Source of the DNA: Erysipelotrichaceae bacterium
GTDB lineage: Bacteria; Bacillota_I; Bacilli_A; Erysipelotrichales; Erysipelotrichaceae
Reading direction: 5' to 3'
Assembly: GCA_017432545.1 (NCBI GenBank)
Contig: JAFRJA010000158.1
Coordinates: forward strand, 1 to 57,566
Length of the DNA: 57,566 nucleotides
Shown: piece after piece, positions 8,218 to 15,852 of the stretch
Layout: every line of letters begins with the position of its first letter
How positions within the stretch are numbered: position 1 is the first letter of the stretch
Made by a program: the position numbers and the translations under genes
The notes under the pieces: model-generated
What the model saw: the letters and a program-made list of their open reading frames with translations, nothing else
What the model was told of the DNA's origin: nothing
The model's database searches: none

Positions 8218-8748
8218 TTATTTGACCCCCATATTACAATTCTGTTTCCATATACTCCTATATATTTTTCGCTTTTCTCCCTGATAATCACCTATTCCTT
8301 CAAAAAGCATTTCAAAGCCACAATTATCAAGCACCTTTTTTGAAGTCATATTATCACTCAAACATATTCCATAGACTTCCTTTATACCTAAAGTATTGGC
8401 TATTACCGGCAAAAAAGCTTTAACCGCTTCTGTCGCATAGCCATTACCGGTACAATCCTTGGCGATATGATAACCGATCTCCCACTTTCTATAACCGATA
8501 GGCACGATCTGAACATAACCGATGTTTGAACCATCTTGTTTTCTTATGATGGGATAAACCAGAGGTCCGTCAGTTCTTTCATATTGTGAAATAAGAAAAG
8601 CGAGCGTTTGCCTGGCTTCATCAACATTCTCATAGACTTCATCCGGAACAAATCTTCGATTATCTTCATCAAGTGAATTCTCGAAAACAGCTTGAGCCAT
8701 ATCAGGTGTGAAATCTGTAATCAGTAATCTTTCTGTTTCTATTTTCAT
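8218..8748 (-). CDS. GNAT acetyltransferase, RimJ/RimL type
   Basis: A 176-residue member of the RimJ/RimL-like GNAT group, which acetylates N-termini or small amines. It begins with the classic IETERLLITDFTPDM, has IGYHIAKDCTGNGYATEAVKAF (motif A, near 92-110) and ends NMTSKKVLDNCGFEMLFEG. It is coupled to the next GNAT by a 1-nt gap, suggesting tandem duplication and divergence. It is divergent from the AlkD-like gene at 8876. Confidence 0.88.
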   Translation of the reverse strand: MKIETERLLITDFTPDMAQAVFENSLDEDNRRFVPDEVYENVDEARQTLAFLISQYERTDGPLVYPIIRKQDGSNIGYVQIVPIGYRKWEIGYHIAKDCTGNGYATEAVKAFLPVIANTLGIKEVYGICLSDNMTSKKVLDNCGFEMLFEGIGDYQGEKRKIYRSIWKQNCNMGVK

Positions 8749-8808
8749 CTTTTTATTCCAGTTATATTATTTAACAAATATCTCAATATTTGAACACATA
8801 AGACAGGA

Positions 8809-8814
8809 TATAAT
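8809..8814 (+). promoter_or_regulatory. Candidate -10 element for the AlkD-like gene
   Basis: A perfect TATAAT about 60 nt upstream of the ATG at 8876. No good -35 is seen at 16-18 nt spacing (TTGAAC lies only 13 nt away), so this is tentative. Confidence 0.35.
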
Positions 8815-8875
8815 TGAAACAGATAAATGTCCGATGATGACTGAAACGCATTTTTGGAAGGAAAGGAAAAAGATA

Positions 8876-9547
8876 ATGACTCTATATGACCAGCTGATGA
8901 AAGTAAAAGATGATTCGTATCGGGAATTTCAGACAAAACTGGTCCCGAATATAGCACCTGACAATATTCTCGGTGTCAGAACACCTGACATGAGAAAGAT
9001 CGCCAAAGAAGTCTTCAAGAGCCCTGAGAGGGATGAGTTCCTGAGTGATCTGCCACATAAATACTACGAAGAAAATCTGATCCATTTCTTTGTGATATCG
9101 ATGATCAAGGATTTTGATGAATGTGTAGAAGAGGTGGAAAAATTTCTGCCTTATGTCGACTGTTGGCCGGCATCAGATCAATCGACCCCGAAAGTATTTA
9201 CGAAAAATCACAAGAAGATATTGCCTCACATAAGAAGATGGATCGCTTCTGATCACGTTTATACAGCCAGATTCGGGATCCGCATGCTGATGAATGAATT
9301 TTTGGGTGATGATTTCAAGGAAGAATATCTCAAACTTGTCGCCAATAAAAAAGGTGAAGATTATTATCTCAAGATGATGATAGCCTGGTATTTTGCCACA
9401 GCTCTAGCAAAGAGATATGATGAAACGGTTCCTTACTTTGAGAAACACAAACTTGATGAATGGGTACATAAGAAAGCTATTCAGAAGGCTTTAGAAAGCT
9501 ATCGGGTCAGCGATGAACATAAAGAATACCTGAAGAGTCTGAAATAA
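8876..9547 (+). CDS. DNA alkylation repair protein, AlkD-like
   Basis: A 223-residue HEAT-like repeat protein of the AlkC/AlkD family, which contains DNA glycosylases that remove positively charged alkylated bases. The start at 8876 is chosen because AAAGGAAAAA precedes it and homologous sequence begins at TLYDQLM. Family features: ILGVRTPDMRKIAKEV near 32-47, YEENLIHFFVISMI, VDCWPASDQSTPK (the W/D region of the active-site cleft), YLKMMIAWYFATALAKRY, and VHKKAIQKALESYRVS at the C-terminus. It is transcribed divergently from the GNAT pair and ends at a hairpin derived from the tRNA-Leu terminator. Confidence 0.88.
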   Translation: MTLYDQLMKVKDDSYREFQTKLVPNIAPDNILGVRTPDMRKIAKEVFKSPERDEFLSDLPHKYYEENLIHFFVISMIKDFDECVEEVEKFLPYVDCWPASDQSTPKVFTKNHKKILPHIRRWIASDHVYTARFGIRMLMNEFLGDDFKEEYLKLVANKKGEDYYLKMMIAWYFATALAKRYDETVPYFEKHKLDEWVHKKAIQKALESYRVSDEHKEYLKSLK

Positions 9548-9575
9548 TAATTCAATTCTTAAATGAAATAACTGC

Positions 9576-9600
9576 AAAGTACGGTTCAGTCGTACTTTTC
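9576..9600 (+). terminator. Terminator after the AlkD-like gene, derived from the tRNA-Leu terminator
   Basis: Stem AAAGTACG (9576-9583) pairs with CGTACTTT (9591-9598), loop GTTCAGT, followed by TCTTTTT. In reverse orientation it matches the tRNA-Leu terminator stem and lies beside the tRNA fragment in the same relative order, so it probably moved with it. Confidence 0.7.
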
Positions 9601-9605
9601 TTTTT

Positions 9606-9629
9606 GGTCCTCAGAGTCGGGGTCGAACC
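9606..9629 (-). repeat. Inverted partial copy of the tRNA-Leu 3' end
   Basis: Read on the minus strand, these 24 bases match the T-arm and 3' acceptor of tRNA-Leu (5348-5371) with one change (GAGG for GGGG). The rest of the tRNA is absent. The downstream terminator stem is also conserved in the same relative order. This is a displaced tRNA 3' end of the kind left by integration into tRNA genes, here in opposite orientation to the intact gene. Confidence 0.85.
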
Positions 9630-9718
9630 ATCACTTTTTCTGAATATATTAAAAGCATTATTGTTTATTAATCATTATTCGATAATATATGATGAATTAA
9701 GAAAAAAGAGGTATACGA

Positions 9719-10309
9719 ATGGATGCAGAAAAAGCCATACTGACTAGACGCAGTACCAGAAGATTTTTAAACAAGCCTATTGAAAAACAGATAATAGACA
9801 AGATCGTTGAAGCGGGCCGTTACGCCCCAAGCGGCGGCAACAATCAGACTAATCATTTTTTCGTGATCACTGATCAGAAAGTACTTGAAAAACTGGCTGA
9901 TATCGCACAGAATGCTTTCTCGCAAATGGAAACATACGAAGGCATGTATCGATCATTGATGACTTCCATTACTCTTTCAAAACAAGGTAATTACCTCTTT
10001 CATTACGGCGCACCGTGTCTGATCGTTGTGGCTAATAAAAAGGATTATGGAAACAACATGGCAGATACAGCCTGTGCTTTAGAAAATATGATGGTCATGA
10101 CCAACGCCTGTGATCTGGGATCGTGCTATATCAATCAGCTGAAATGGCTTAACGAAGATGAACAGATACTGAAACTGTTTCGATCCTTCGGTCTTAAGGA
10201 AGATGAAAGGATCTATGGAGCTGTTTCCTTAGGCTATCCTGATAGTGAAGATGGCCTGCCAAACAGAAAACAGGCCGAAATCAAAGGTAACCAAGTTACC
10301 TATATCTGA
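9719..10309 (+). CDS. Nitroreductase family protein
   Basis: A 196-residue FMN-dependent oxidoreductase of the nitroreductase fold, acting on nitro compounds, quinones or flavins; the natural substrate cannot be told. Family signatures: N-terminal ILTRRSTRRFLNKPI, flavin-binding APSGGNNQTNHFF near residues 38-50, and the C-terminal core NACDLGSCYINQ with GAVSLGYPDSE. The ATG at 9719 is preceded by AGAGGT. It is convergent with the broken VOC gene, whose end it meets directly. Confidence 0.9.
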   Translation: MDAEKAILTRRSTRRFLNKPIEKQIIDKIVEAGRYAPSGGNNQTNHFFVITDQKVLEKLADIAQNAFSQMETYEGMYRSLMTSITLSKQGNYLFHYGAPCLIVVANKKDYGNNMADTACALENMMVMTNACDLGSCYINQLKWLNEDEQILKLFRSFGLKEDERIYGAVSLGYPDSEDGLPNRKQAEIKGNQVTYI

Positions 10310-10694
10310 TCAGATCGTGATCTCGATCTGATTGTTTTCTATCGCAACGATACAGCTTTCGTAATAACCATCCCCGGTAGTCCTAGGACCGCTTATTACT
10401 TTATAGCCGTCATCCGAAAGTCTTTGTGTCAGCTCATCGACTTTTTCTTTACTTCCGACTGAAAACGCAATATGGACATAACCGGTACGATTTAAAGTCT
10501 TGTCAGGATCTTCCATCACCAGCTTATGCATGATCTCCAGCCTGGTTCACTCATCAAAACTGATGAAGTAGGAACGGGAAATCGGTATTCTTGTTGTGAT
10601 AACCATCATCTGAAATACCCTGAAGATATCTGATAAAGAAGTTTCTGGCTCCTTTTAGATCATTAACGTACATGGCGATATGTTCTATTTTCAT
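10310..10694 (-). pseudogene. VOC/glyoxalase family gene, frameshifted and with a stop codon
   Basis: Starting at the ATG at 10694 (AAAGGAAAAAA upstream), the frame reads MKIEHIAMYVNDLKGARNFF, a standard vicinal-oxygen-chelate N-terminus, but runs out at LLHQF-stop. Removing one C from the CCC run near 10580 restores RSYFISFDE, then a TGA near 10548 where the family usually has Gly, then TRLEIMHK and the intact C-terminal half ([33 protein letters not shown]). Two lesions make a non-functional gene likely. It begins 32 nt inside the end of the P-loop gene, as an operon member would. Confidence 0.85.
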
Positions 10695-11475
10695 TTTTTT
10701 CCTTTATTTCTTCATCACTGTAGTGTTTGGATCTGAGGATCAGATGCTTATCCGCGAATACCTCTTTCAGGATCTTAAGTTCAAGACCCTGACGATGTTT
10801 GAAGTGTTTGATAAGTTCCTCTTCACCTGATATTCCTCTTTTCAAGGCATATGGTGAATTATCGAAATACTCCAGCATGATCTGATACCAGATCTCATTT
10901 CCTTTATCGTCAAGACGCTGTTTTCTGATCATATCAAAGTTGCCTTCTATATCATCTGAATAAAGATAATATATGTAATATTCTTTACCACCTAACGCCT
11001 CTTTAACCTGTTTATAGAAAGTGATTATTTCTTCATCAGAGGCGTTCTTGAATAGGATCATATCTTCAACGATGTTCTGAAACAGTGAACATTCAAAGAT
11101 CATATTGTTATCATTAAAACGTCTGTAACGGTCTAAAACAATCTTTCGGAAATCTTTATCATATATTCTGCCATTATAGATCTCGTACTGTTCAAGATCG
11201 GAATAGAACTTTCTGTTATCCGTTCTGACTTTTGTATAACAGATCACATATCTGTCATCTTCTTTAAATGTCTTTTCTTTTATCTGCTCAGACAGTTCGG
11301 GATAGCTGTTTAAAATATCCTGACAGGTCTTTTCGTCAATACTGGCACACCAGGCCAGTTCGACTGGTGAATAGTCGCCTTCTTTGATAAGAACACAATC
11401 AGGATAGATTTTAATAAGCTTTTCGGTTAAGGTAGTTTTGCCTGAACCCTGTAGCCCTTCAACAAAATAATTCAT
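10663..11475 (-). CDS. P-loop NTPase / kinase-like protein
   Basis: A 270-residue protein with a clear N-terminal Walker A (VEGLQGSGKTTLTEKL, residues 5-20), as in small-molecule kinases and zeta-toxin-like proteins. Other segments include a mid-protein DRYRRFNDNNMIFECSLFQN and a possible lid RKQRLDDKGNEIW. It is a conserved hypothetical ATP-using phosphotransferase of unknown substrate. Its ATG overlaps the stop of the DUF3795 gene (TAATG), so it belongs to the murT-led run of minus-strand genes. Confidence 0.7.
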   Translation of the reverse strand: MNYFVEGLQGSGKTTLTEKLIKIYPDCVLIKEGDYSPVELAWCASIDEKTCQDILNSYPELSEQIKEKTFKEDDRYVICYTKVRTDNRKFYSDLEQYEIYNGRIYDKDFRKIVLDRYRRFNDNNMIFECSLFQNIVEDMILFKNASDEEIITFYKQVKEALGGKEYYIYYLYSDDIEGNFDMIRKQRLDDKGNEIWYQIMLEYFDNSPYALKRGISGEEELIKHFKHRQGLELKILKEVFADKHLILRSKHYSDEEIKEKNENRTYRHVR

Positions 11476-11810
11476 TATAATTCTTTCAGATTAGCCAAAA
11501 CCTGAGGATTATTGTCAGTTATCGTTTTAAGTGTCGGACAGTCAGGAAACTGTTCACAATAGCCACAGTTTTCAAGATCTTTTTTTGAGGCGCATTGTCT
11601 TATCTGACATAAGAAACCGCAGAAATATGTTTTGGCTCCATCGCCCTTGCAACCTTCGCAGTTGATCTGATCAGCAGTGATCGGCGTATTGTTTAATTGT
11701 GCCCATAACTTTGCGGTTTTCTCTTTAAGATCCTGATCATTGTTGATGGTTGCGATATAGGCATCACATTCTGAACAGTTTAAACCGCAGTAACCGAATT
11801 TTTTATTCAT
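11475..11810 (-). CDS. DUF3795-like cysteine-rich protein
   Basis: A 111-residue protein with ten or more cysteines in the DUF3795 pattern: YCGLNCSECDAYIA at the start, CEGCKGDG in the middle, CGFLCQIRQCASKK and CGYCEQFPDCPTL towards the end. The spacing suggests metal binding, but the function is unknown. It has a good Shine-Dalgarno (AAAGGTGG) 14 nt after the previous stop and is coupled to the P-loop gene downstream. Confidence 0.85.
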   Translation of the reverse strand: MNKKFGYCGLNCSECDAYIATINNDQDLKEKTAKLWAQLNNTPITADQINCEGCKGDGAKTYFCGFLCQIRQCASKKDLENCGYCEQFPDCPTLKTITDNNPQVLANLKEL

Positions 11811-11823
11811 GTTTCCACCTTTT

Positions 11824-12450
11824 CTATTGATTCATTAAAGAAGTGTCGTAAGTATTAGGAAAGACCTCGCCGTTCAAGACCCAAACATCACTCAGATCCG
11901 GCTCACCATTCTCATCGATCGCACAGACCAGATAATCACCATTGCCGTGTGGGGCATTTTTCAGATTGGTATGAAGTTCATCTCCCCAGGAAGTCATGAC
12001 CGTAACTGAGGTATCATTAGGCACAAACATCGCATAATTCGTATTGGCTGATGGGATCGTTGTAATATCGATATAAACATCCTTTTTCGCAAAATCTTCT
12101 TCTGTTAACGGCGAACCATCAGGCTTGGTATAAGTCGACATGACTTTTTCAAGTTTTGAAGTCCACATCTCTCCCGCTGTTCCTTTAAGAATAACGGTTA
12201 CACCGTCATCATTTACGGTATAGTCAGTAACTTCAAGATCATTATGAAAAGAAGTTTCCTTGGATACCATCATGGCCTGAATGGTATATTTCTTTTTTCC
12301 GGTCTTAAACCATTTTTCAGAAGTAGTATCCAGGTATTCTTCAAAACTTACGGTTTTGAGTTCGTCTGTATTATTCGGTCTGAACTTAAAAAAGAAAAGT
12401 CCAAACAATAATACTGCGATAGTGATAAGGATAAGTAATTTTCTTTTCAT
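11824..12450 (-). CDS. Single-pass membrane-anchored extracellular protein, function unknown
   Basis: About 208 residues from the ATG at 12450; the open frame extends upstream but there overlaps the ATP-grasp gene. The N-terminus MKRKLLILITIAVLLFGLFFF is a signal anchor without a lipobox cysteine. The rest is a polar, beta-rich extracellular region (YTIQAMMVSKETSFH; DGVTVILKGTAGEMW; DVYIDITTIPSAN) with no recognised domain. It starts 4 nt after the ATP-grasp stop, implying linked expression and perhaps a role in the same envelope process. Confidence 0.6.
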   Translation of the reverse strand: MKRKLLILITIAVLLFGLFFFKFRPNNTDELKTVSFEEYLDTTSEKWFKTGKKKYTIQAMMVSKETSFHNDLEVTDYTVNDDGVTVILKGTAGEMWTSKLEKVMSTYTKPDGSPLTEEDFAKKDVYIDITTIPSANTNYAMFVPNDTSVTVMTSWGDELHTNLKNAPHGNGDYLVCAIDENGEPDLSDVWVLNGEVFPNTYDTSLMNQ

Positions 12451-12454
12451 GTTC

Positions 12455-13465
12455 CTAGATGTTCTTAATGTATTTTCGATATAAAGGTAAAAAACCCTGA
12501 CGGCTTGGATTCTGTGACGGCAGCTGCATGGAATCATAGCCCGGTAAGTGATTGCCTTCAATAAGTAACGGTCCGTCTTCCGCAATTGCGACATCCCAGC
12601 CGATATATCTTAGCTGACGTACGACATGTGCGGCTTCCTTGACCATTTCAACGGCTTCCTTCCAGCAAGGCAGCTGATAGCCGACGAATTCGGTTCCTGT
12701 CATCGGATGCTTATCAAACAGTTTTCCATCGATATCGATCGCCGGATATAAGATCTTGCCAGTATTGAGATCGATCGGGGTCGACATACCGCCGGAATGG
12801 TGATTATCGACAGAAGAACCGTTATTACCAACCCGGATATAGGAATAGATTAGATCAACTTTATCGTCAGTCTTAACGGTAAGAATTCTATAGGTATTGA
12901 CGGAATAAGGATAGATCTTATTGATATCGGGATGCTGCTTTATACATTCCTCGACCAAAGGCATCTTGGCTTCCTGGATATAGTCATACATGGCTTTAAC
13001 CGAATCAAAATCTTTAAGATAGATCTTCTTGACACCATGTCCTCCGGTACCATAGACTGATTTGATCATCATCTCTTCATGTTTGCCACAGAAATCTTCA
13101 AAATCGGAATATTCACATTCAGGAAGATATAACCAATCTCGGTGGATATAGTCTTTATATAGCTTAAGGAATTTAACTTTATTATCGACCAGGTCATAGT
13201 AGTTTGGATCGTTGAGTGTCTTTACGATCTGATTGTTTTTCATCCTGGTGATATATGTGCTTCTCGTCTTGTCATCTAGTTCATCAAAACGGAACCACTT
13301 GTAGTCAAGATAACCGGCACCATATCTGAAACCGCAGGAAATGATATCAAAAAACAACCATAATTTACTCTTGCCGCTCAAAGTATGAAGCTCATCAATG
13401 GTTTTAAAGAATGACTTGTAATCCAGATTCAGGATACGTTTAAAGACATATATAAGTTTTTTCAT
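12455..13465 (-). CDS. ATP-grasp protein of the sugar-transfer-associated type
   Basis: A 336-residue protein resembling the ATP-grasp family found with surface polysaccharide genes. ATP-grasp enzymes join a carboxylate to an amine through an acyl-phosphate. Visible elements: MMIKSVYGTGGHGVKKIYL near 135-155 (ATP-binding loop), LVEECIKQHPDINKIYP near 173-190, SVNTYRILTVK, and the metal-binding end IGWDVAIAEDGPLLIEGNHLPGYD near 293-315. The acceptor is unknown. It lies 40 nt after the flippase in the murT-led cluster, so a peptidoglycan or wall-polymer substrate is plausible by context only. Confidence 0.75.
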   Translation of the reverse strand: MKKLIYVFKRILNLDYKSFFKTIDELHTLSGKSKLWLFFDIISCGFRYGAGYLDYKWFRFDELDDKTRSTYITRMKNNQIVKTLNDPNYYDLVDNKVKFLKLYKDYIHRDWLYLPECEYSDFEDFCGKHEEMMIKSVYGTGGHGVKKIYLKDFDSVKAMYDYIQEAKMPLVEECIKQHPDINKIYPYSVNTYRILTVKTDDKVDLIYSYIRVGNNGSSVDNHHSGGMSTPIDLNTGKILYPAIDIDGKLFDKHPMTGTEFVGYQLPCWKEAVEMVKEAAHVVRQLRYIGWDVAIAEDGPLLIEGNHLPGYDSMQLPSQNPSRQGFLPLYRKYIKNI

Positions 13466-13504
13466 TTGTATATTTCCTAATCCTTAATAGATTTCAATAA
13501 TTTA

Positions 13505-15136
13505 TCAAAACTTCAATTTACGTAATAATGCATCTAATTTTTCACTGCCCAGCACTTCCTGAATAACCCCGTTTTTAAGACCAAGTAAGCCATAGACGAT
13601 CACACCTGCCAAAGCATAGATCATCAGCTGGAACAGCAGCAATACTCTTGAATCAACAGGCGGCCAGATCATCCTTAAGATAACGATCGTTACCGTCATA
13701 GCCAGTAAAGGCAATATCGTTTTAATTAATACCTTTAAAGAATTGCGATAACTGATATGGACATCGTGGCTGATGAATCGCAACAGGAAGATGAACTTGA
13801 AGACTTCGGCAATAATACTTGAGGCACCACAACCCAGATATGCCGGAAGACCTATACGATCAAACAGATATATCAGCGGCAGATCCATCGCCGAATTCAG
13901 GATAATAGAAAGTAAAACGATGGAGATGACTTTCTTGCCTCGATCAAGGCTCTGTAAAGCCATACTTAAAACCATTGTAAAACAGGAAACCAGATTGAAT
14001 AAAACGTTTATTCTCAATAACGGTGCACCATAACGGTTGAAACCGTAGAAAAGTCTGAAATAAGGTTCCGCAAAGACATAAATACCGACAGTCAAAGGAA
14101 TACAGATCAGGATCAGAATAGAGATTCCTTTATTGATCTTGGCTGAGACACCGTCAATATCTCTGTTGGCGTAGCTGTCGGAGATATGCGGAGCGATCGA
14201 AGAAGTCATCGCAATCGCTAAAGCACCCATCGCTTCGGTCATCTTCGGGACCCAGGAAGATATCAATGAAGAGATCTCCTGATTCACGAGATCAGAATAA
14301 CCGACATTCCTCAAGCCTTCCAGCATCAGTTTTGTATCGACGATGTTATAGACACTTGAAGCAATCGAAACCAAGGTGATCGTTGCACAGTAACCGCCGA
14401 TCTTCTTGACGATCTTCAAAGTCTCATCGGTCTTTTCATCCTTTTCCCCTTTCGGGAAGGAGTCCTTGTTACGACGGATATTGATATCGACATAGATAAA
14501 GGCCAGTAAAGCACCCACAAAAGCACCGAATAAAGCGATATAGACACCGGCTTGTACTCTTGTATGTAAGACTCTGATCAGGATATAGGCCCCAACCAAA
14601 GCAAAAATGATCCTGACAAACTGTTCTATGACCTGAGATTTGGAAGAGAGTTCAAAGAAATGATGACCTTGTAAGTAGCCTCTGCGGATACTTAAGAAAG
14701 GAACGATCAGCACGCAGAAAGAAACGCTGCGGATCGCCATCGCCACATCATGGATACTTGCCCCTTCTTTCATAGAAGAAAGATAGAAACGGGCGATCAG
14801 TTCAGCTCCTGCCTGCATGAATACAAACGAAACTACAGATACGACCAGAATGACCTTTGTCCCGATCTTATAGGCTTTTTCCTTGTTCAGATACTGTTTC
14901 AAGGAATTATAATGACCGACCACGATAGAGATAGCTGTCGGAATACCAGAGGTTGAAATATCTAAAAATAACGCATAGATCTGATAAGCCAGAGAATAGA
15001 TAAAACCGCCCTGATCACCAATCAAAGAATAGAACGGAATATTATATAGAATGCCTAAGACCTTCGAGGCAACGATAGCTATATATGATATGAACGTGCT
15101 TTCCGCAAATTCATTTTTCTTCATCTTTTTTGACAT
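13505..15136 (-). CDS. Lipid flippase of the MOP superfamily (SpoVB/MurJ-like)
   Basis: A 543-residue polytopic membrane protein with about 14 hydrophobic helices, beginning FAESTFISYIAIVASKVLGILYNIPFY, as in Bacillota SpoVB/MurJ-type polysaccharide exporters. Arginines such as SIRRGYLQGHHFF and the SIAPHISDSYA segment fit the family. Likely role: flipping lipid II or a related undecaprenyl-linked precursor. Its start overlaps the stop of the GatD-like gene by one base. Genetic context with murT supports a peptidoglycan-precursor role, but whether it is the main lipid II flippase cannot be decided here. Confidence 0.85.
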   Translation of the reverse strand: MSKKMKKNEFAESTFISYIAIVASKVLGILYNIPFYSLIGDQGGFIYSLAYQIYALFLDISTSGIPTAISIVVGHYNSLKQYLNKEKAYKIGTKVILVVSVVSFVFMQAGAELIARFYLSSMKEGASIHDVAMAIRSVSFCVLIVPFLSIRRGYLQGHHFFELSSKSQVIEQFVRIIFALVGAYILIRVLHTRVQAGVYIALFGAFVGALLAFIYVDINIRRNKDSFPKGEKDEKTDETLKIVKKIGGYCATITLVSIASSVYNIVDTKLMLEGLRNVGYSDLVNQEISSLISSWVPKMTEAMGALAIAMTSSIAPHISDSYANRDIDGVSAKINKGISILILICIPLTVGIYVFAEPYFRLFYGFNRYGAPLLRINVLFNLVSCFTMVLSMALQSLDRGKKVISIVLLSIILNSAMDLPLIYLFDRIGLPAYLGCGASSIIAEVFKFIFLLRFISHDVHISYRNSLKVLIKTILPLLAMTVTIVILRMIWPPVDSRVLLLFQLMIYALAGVIVYGLLGLKNGVIQEVLGSEKLDALLRKLKF

Positions 15137-15852
15137 CAGTGTTCGCTCAGTTTATATCTCAGTTTAGGATTATTCATTTCATCCAGACGTTTATCGTAGG
15201 CAGCCATGATATCTTCTCCATAGGCAAGCTTGCCCTCATATCCGATTTCCTTCAGCAGTTTTTTCGTAAAAAAAGGATTTAAGACAAGTAAAGGTCCTAA
15301 AAGATAAGTTGCATAGAGATTATGATAATGAATTCCTTCATTCTTATCATCAACATTGTTTCCCAAGCCTTTGATGATCTCCATAAAAGGTCTTTCCTTC
15401 AGACCATAGATCTCTGAATATTGTGATTTATTGCCTAAAATGATGATATCATCATCTTCACCCATCACAAGATAATTAAGCCTTCTTTTGAAGTTGCGCT
15501 TACTGCTGAAATCAAAGATATTCAAAGCTTCGATCTTTCCTTCACCTTCAGTTTCGATATAAGATCCCAACACTTCAATCGCATTACCGGTGAACAAGAA
15601 GAAAACACCCTCTTCGATCTTTTCCTTTATTTCGTCTTTATAAGGCATAAGACGTGAGATAGCGATGGCTTCATTGTTTTCAGATAAAGAGCCCATATAT
15701 ACCAGATCGATCTTTTCACTTAAAAAACGCGGTTTATCAAGATTGTTTGTATAGATGAATTCGGCTTGCGGCAGGCACTTTGTCAAATAGACTATGTTTC
15801 CATAGTCGCCATAATAAATACCCATTTCCGAAAAAAGAATCTCGATCTTCAT
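15136..15852 (-). CDS. GatD-like glutamine amidotransferase homologue lacking Cys and His
   Basis: A 238-residue class I glutamine amidotransferase-like (CobB/CobQ type) protein whose partner is the overlapping MurT-like gene. In canonical GatD the glutaminase supplies ammonia for amidation of D-Glu in lipid II. Here the nucleophile segment reads FFLFTGNAIEVLG where GatD has TICGGYQFLG, putting Gly89 at the Cys position. The later segment reads YATYLLGPLL for GTYLHGPIL, replacing the catalytic His with Leu185. The surrounding fold is preserved (DYGNIVYLTK, GIHYHN), so the gene is not simply decayed. It may bind and steer MurT without making ammonia. The alignment is from memory. Confidence 0.8.
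   Translation of the reverse strand: MKIEILFSEMGIYYGDYGNIVYLTKCLPQAEFIYTNNLDKPRFLSEKIDLVYMGSLSENNEAIAISRLMPYKDEIKEKIEEGVFFLFTGNAIEVLGSYIETEGEGKIEALNIFDFSSKRNFKRRLNYLVMGEDDDIIILGNKSQYSEIYGLKERPFMEIIKGLGNNVDDKNEGIHYHNLYATYLLGPLLVLNPFFTKKLLKEIGYEGKLAYGEDIMAAYDKRLDEMNNPKLRYKLSEH

Noticed and set aside
5372..9606. An intact integrated genomic island bounded by att repeats
   Set aside because: The two tRNA-end copies are inverted, not direct, and no integrase or recombinase gene is present in the window.
10314..10333. CAGATCG/CGATCTG inverted repeat as a terminator between nitroreductase and VOC gene
   Set aside because: It lies within coding sequence at the convergent ends and lacks a T run; it may be chance.
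10540..10560. TGA read as tryptophan (mycoplasma code) in the VOC gene
   Set aside because: TGA is used as a normal stop in other genes here (rnc, ssb), and the same gene also has a frameshift.
12451..12594. N-terminal extension of the anchored protein to 256 residues
   Set aside because: That part overlaps the ATP-grasp C-terminus in another frame and comes before a clear signal anchor starting at 12450.
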